64,000 nucleotides of DNA from Kordia periserrulae (GTDB lineage: Bacteria; Bacteroidota; Bacteroidia; Flavobacteriales; Flavobacteriaceae): the NCBI RefSeq assembly GCF_003054265.1, contig NZ_QBKT01000004.1, positions 372,001 to 436,000 of the forward strand, in the 5' to 3' direction. Each line of letters begins with the position of its first letter. Position 1 is the stretch's first letter. Shown here piece by piece: positions 61,924 through 64,000 of the stretch. The notes under the pieces were generated by a model. That model ran no database searches, was not told the origin of the DNA, and worked only from the letters and a program-made list of their open reading frames with translations. Position numbers and translations under genes: made by a program.

Positions 61924-64000
61924 CTAAAAAAGTCCCATCTGCCCATCTCCTGAAACTTTTGAATCACTTCCTTTGTCGTCATCATCGCCTTCTACAGTTT
62001 CTTCATCGACCACTTCCATATCTTCCGCAGCAATTTCTTCTGGTTCTTCATAAGGCAACGATTCCAACGCGTTGATTTGTCGCACTTTATCAGTTGTCAA
62101 CTGATTTCCAAGTGCTTTGATTCCTTTTACCGCAATAAATTCTTCTAGATTGACTTCGATATTTGGCTTTTGGTCTTTTCCTCGTTGCTTGTAAAACACG
62201 ACTTCTGCCATTGGTCGCCAATCAGTCATCACGAGTTCCAATTGTGATTTTGGATGTTCTGTGATAAATTTTTCTACTTTCGATTCGTTTTCTACCAAGA
62301 AGCGTTTTACAAAATAACGCTCTTTTTCGCCATCGTAATAAATTGCCGAAATCGGTTTTTCAGGATTCCATTTTTCCAACACTATCATATCATTGTCAAA
62401 ATGTGCGGTGAGTTCAGGCAAAATGGTTTTAACTTCTCCTTTTTGGTTAATGATGAGTAAGCGATCTTCACCTTTAAACGCACCTAAAAGTTCACCTCTT
62501 CCGTCAACATTTAAACGTTGCACCGTATCGTCAAACCAGATTTTACGCGGTTTTAAAGTAGAAATCCCTTTTTCTTTGAGTTCAATACGTTTGATAGAAT
62601 ATTTGGTCACGATATTTCCTTTTACGGCGCGACCTTTGATGCTCATATCGGCAAAATCCAAGTCCCATTTCAGCTTTTTAATGCTTCCTGCTTGGCGTAA
62701 TATAATCGTTACCACTTCTGCTTCTCCATTCGGATTTGCCGAAAAATAGGTAATCATAGAACCTTTCTTTCCTTGCGTTAAATCATACTCTTTATCGCGC
62801 GTTACACTCGTTACCGAAAAACGCTTCATATAACTTGCGCCGCCTTTTCCATCGCGGTAAATCATATTGTAAATGGTACGTTTGTCTTTTTTCTTAAAGA
62901 TGGCAACGTGAATGATATTTTTCCCGACAAAAGTCTTAGCATCCACACGCGTGACTTGCATCATCCCATCGCGCGTAAATACAATAATATCATCAATATC
63001 AGAACAATCCGTTACATATTCGTCTTTTCGAAGCGATGTTCCTACAAAACCTTCTTCCCTATTGACGTAGAGTTTTGTGTTTCGAATCACTACTTTTCGT
63101 GCGTCTACATCGTCAAAGATTCGGATTTCAGTTTGGCGTTCTTTACCTTGTCCGTATTGCTTTTTTAAACGTGTAAAATAATCAATTGCATATGCTATTA
63201 AGTTTGCTAAATGATGTTTTACTTCCGCAATATTTTCCTCTAAAGCGTCAATTTTTTGTTGCGCTTTGTCAATGTCAAATTTGGAGATACGCTTGATTCG
63301 AATTTCGGTCAAACGAGTGATATCTTCTACCGTAACTTCACGTTTTAAATGCGTAATGTGTGGCTTCAATCCTTCGTCAATCGCATTAATCACGCCTTCC
63401 CACGTTTCTTCTTCTTCTATTTCACGATAGATTCTATTTTCGATAAAAATTCGCTCCAGCGAGGCAAAATGCCATTGCTCTTGCAATTCGTCCAACTGAA
63501 TTTCCAATTCGGCTTTCAACAAATCTACCGTATGGTCTGTAGAACGACGCAACATTTCAGAAACACCAATAAATAACGGTTTGTTATCGTAAATGATACA
63601 ACCTAGCGGCGAAATAGAACTTTCACAATTTGTAAACGCGTACAAGGCATCAATCGTTTTATCAGGTGAAATATTACTTGGCAAATGCACTAAGATTTCT
63701 ACGTTTGCTGCCGTGTTGTCTTCTATCTTTTTTATCTTAATTTTCCCTTTGTCGTTCGCTTTTAAGATTGATTCTATGAGCGATGTGGTGTTGGTTCCAA
63801 AAGGAATTTCAGTGATGACTAAGGTATTTTTGTCTAGTTGCGAAATTTTAGCACGCACACGCACTTTTCCGCCTCGCATTCCGTCATTATAGTTGCTGAC
63901 ATCCATGATGCCTGCTGTTGGAAAATCAGGATAAATTTGGAAACGTTTTCCCTGCAAATGCTTGATAGAAGCATCAATCAGTTCAATAAAATTGTGTGGT
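61924..64000 (-). CDS. parC: DNA topoisomerase IV/gyrase subunit A, partial (5' end outside the window)
   Basis: The frame enters from the right edge (PHNFIELIDASIKHLQG) and runs to the stop at 61924, giving 692 codons. It contains the FPTAGIMD segment and the GGKVRVRAKI block of the type IIA winged-helix/tower region, a long coiled-coil arm (about 200-290) and a C-terminal beta-propeller-like region. The end is acidic (EEIAAEDMEVVDEETVEGDDDD). The catalytic Tyr region must lie in the missing 5' part. The absence of a clear GyrA box QRRGGKG suggests ParC-like topoisomerase IV, but I cannot be definite. The TTG near 63957 is internal. Confidence 0.85.
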   Translation of the reverse strand, partial: PHNFIELIDASIKHLQGKRFQIYPDFPTAGIMDVSNYNDGMRGGKVRVRAKISQLDKNTLVITEIPFGTNTTSLIESILKANDKGKIKIKKIEDNTAANVEILVHLPSNISPDKTIDALYAFTNCESSISPLGCIIYDNKPLFIGVSEMLRRSTDHTVDLLKAELEIQLDELQEQWHFASLERIFIENRIYREIEEEETWEGVINAIDEGLKPHITHLKREVTVEDITRLTEIRIKRISKFDIDKAQQKIDALEENIAEVKHHLANLIAYAIDYFTRLKKQYGQGKERQTEIRIFDDVDARKVVIRNTKLYVNREEGFVGTSLRKDEYVTDCSDIDDIIVFTRDGMMQVTRVDAKTFVGKNIIHVAIFKKKDKRTIYNMIYRDGKGGASYMKRFSVTSVTRDKEYDLTQGKKGSMITYFSANPNGEAEVVTIILRQAGSIKKLKWDLDFADMSIKGRAVKGNIVTKYSIKRIELKEKGISTLKPRKIWFDDTVQRLNVDGRGELLGAFKGEDRLLIINQKGEVKTILPELTAHFDNDMIVLEKWNPEKPISAIYYDGEKERYFVKRFLVENESKVEKFITEHPKSQLELVMTDWRPMAEVVFYKQRGKDQKPNIEVNLEEFIAVKGIKALGNQLTTDKVRQINALESLPYEEPEEIAAEDMEVVDEETVEGDDDDKGSDSKVSGDGQMGLF

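Overview
The window is a piece of an AT-rich Bacteroidota chromosome, almost certainly from a marine Flavobacteriaceae member. A Kordia-like genome is my best guess; that is an inference from gene content, not a match. The reasons are: promoters of the Bacteroidota type (TTG, about 19-20 bases, TAnnTTTG), TonB-dependent transport, L1a-type lanthipeptide leaders, a LodA/LodB quinoprotein operon, and many small lipoproteins and membrane proteins without recognisable domains. About 52 protein genes, one tRNA, a decayed transposase and several families of intergenic repeats can be supported.

Layout. 1-7.7 kb is a leftward block: a partial N-formylglutamate amidohydrolase, three small membrane proteins (one with an RDD domain), a rhodanese-type sulfurtransferase coupled to a glutathione-synthetase-like ATP-grasp enzyme, a dicarboxylate/amino-acid symporter and chorismate synthase. 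7.9-16 kb holds an LpxH-like phosphatase, a large FAD/Fe-S dehydrogenase, a small beta-barrel protein, a TlpA-like lipoprotein, tRNA-Tyr with its own promoter and terminator, and a rhomboid protease. 16-21.7 kb holds a lipid A acyltransferase, a two-gene TIR plus membrane-protein unit that looks like a defence module, a phosphoglucosamine-mutase-type enzyme, ACP phosphodiesterase and gamma-glutamyltransferase.

21.7-30.3 kb is repeat-rich. A 2OG-Fe(II) oxygenase, a 1012-residue LRR-Roc-COR-TIR protein and a 7TM sensor kinase are separated by direct, tandem and palindromic repeats. Copies of the same composite repeat lie on both sides of the Roco-TIR gene. 30-42 kb carries a TonB receptor with a His-rich tail, two unlinked regulators (a membrane-anchored class III cyclase and an XRE/membrane pair), a DbpA-like helicase with a DEFD motif, a lanthipeptide-like precursor, and house-keeping or unknown genes. 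42-45 kb has an IS256 remnant and small lipoprotein or peptide genes, including a second lanthipeptide-like precursor. 45-50.4 kb centres on an unusual Hsp70 with two uncharacterised neighbours. 50.4-56.2 kb is an operon for a LamG-fused berberine-bridge-type flavoenzyme, a LodA-like tryptophylquinone oxidase and its LodB-like maturase. 56-64 kb has an RhlE-type helicase, TruA, a DUF2807 protein, a third small Cys-rich peptide and the 3' part of a type IIA topoisomerase A subunit.

The most interesting signals are the TIR/membrane pair (17033-17817), the repeat-bracketed Roco-TIR protein (24044-27082), the LodA/LodB/LamG-BBE operon, three orphan peptide precursors, and intergenic tandem arrays at eight sites that all use a 7-base unit although the unit sequence differs from site to site.
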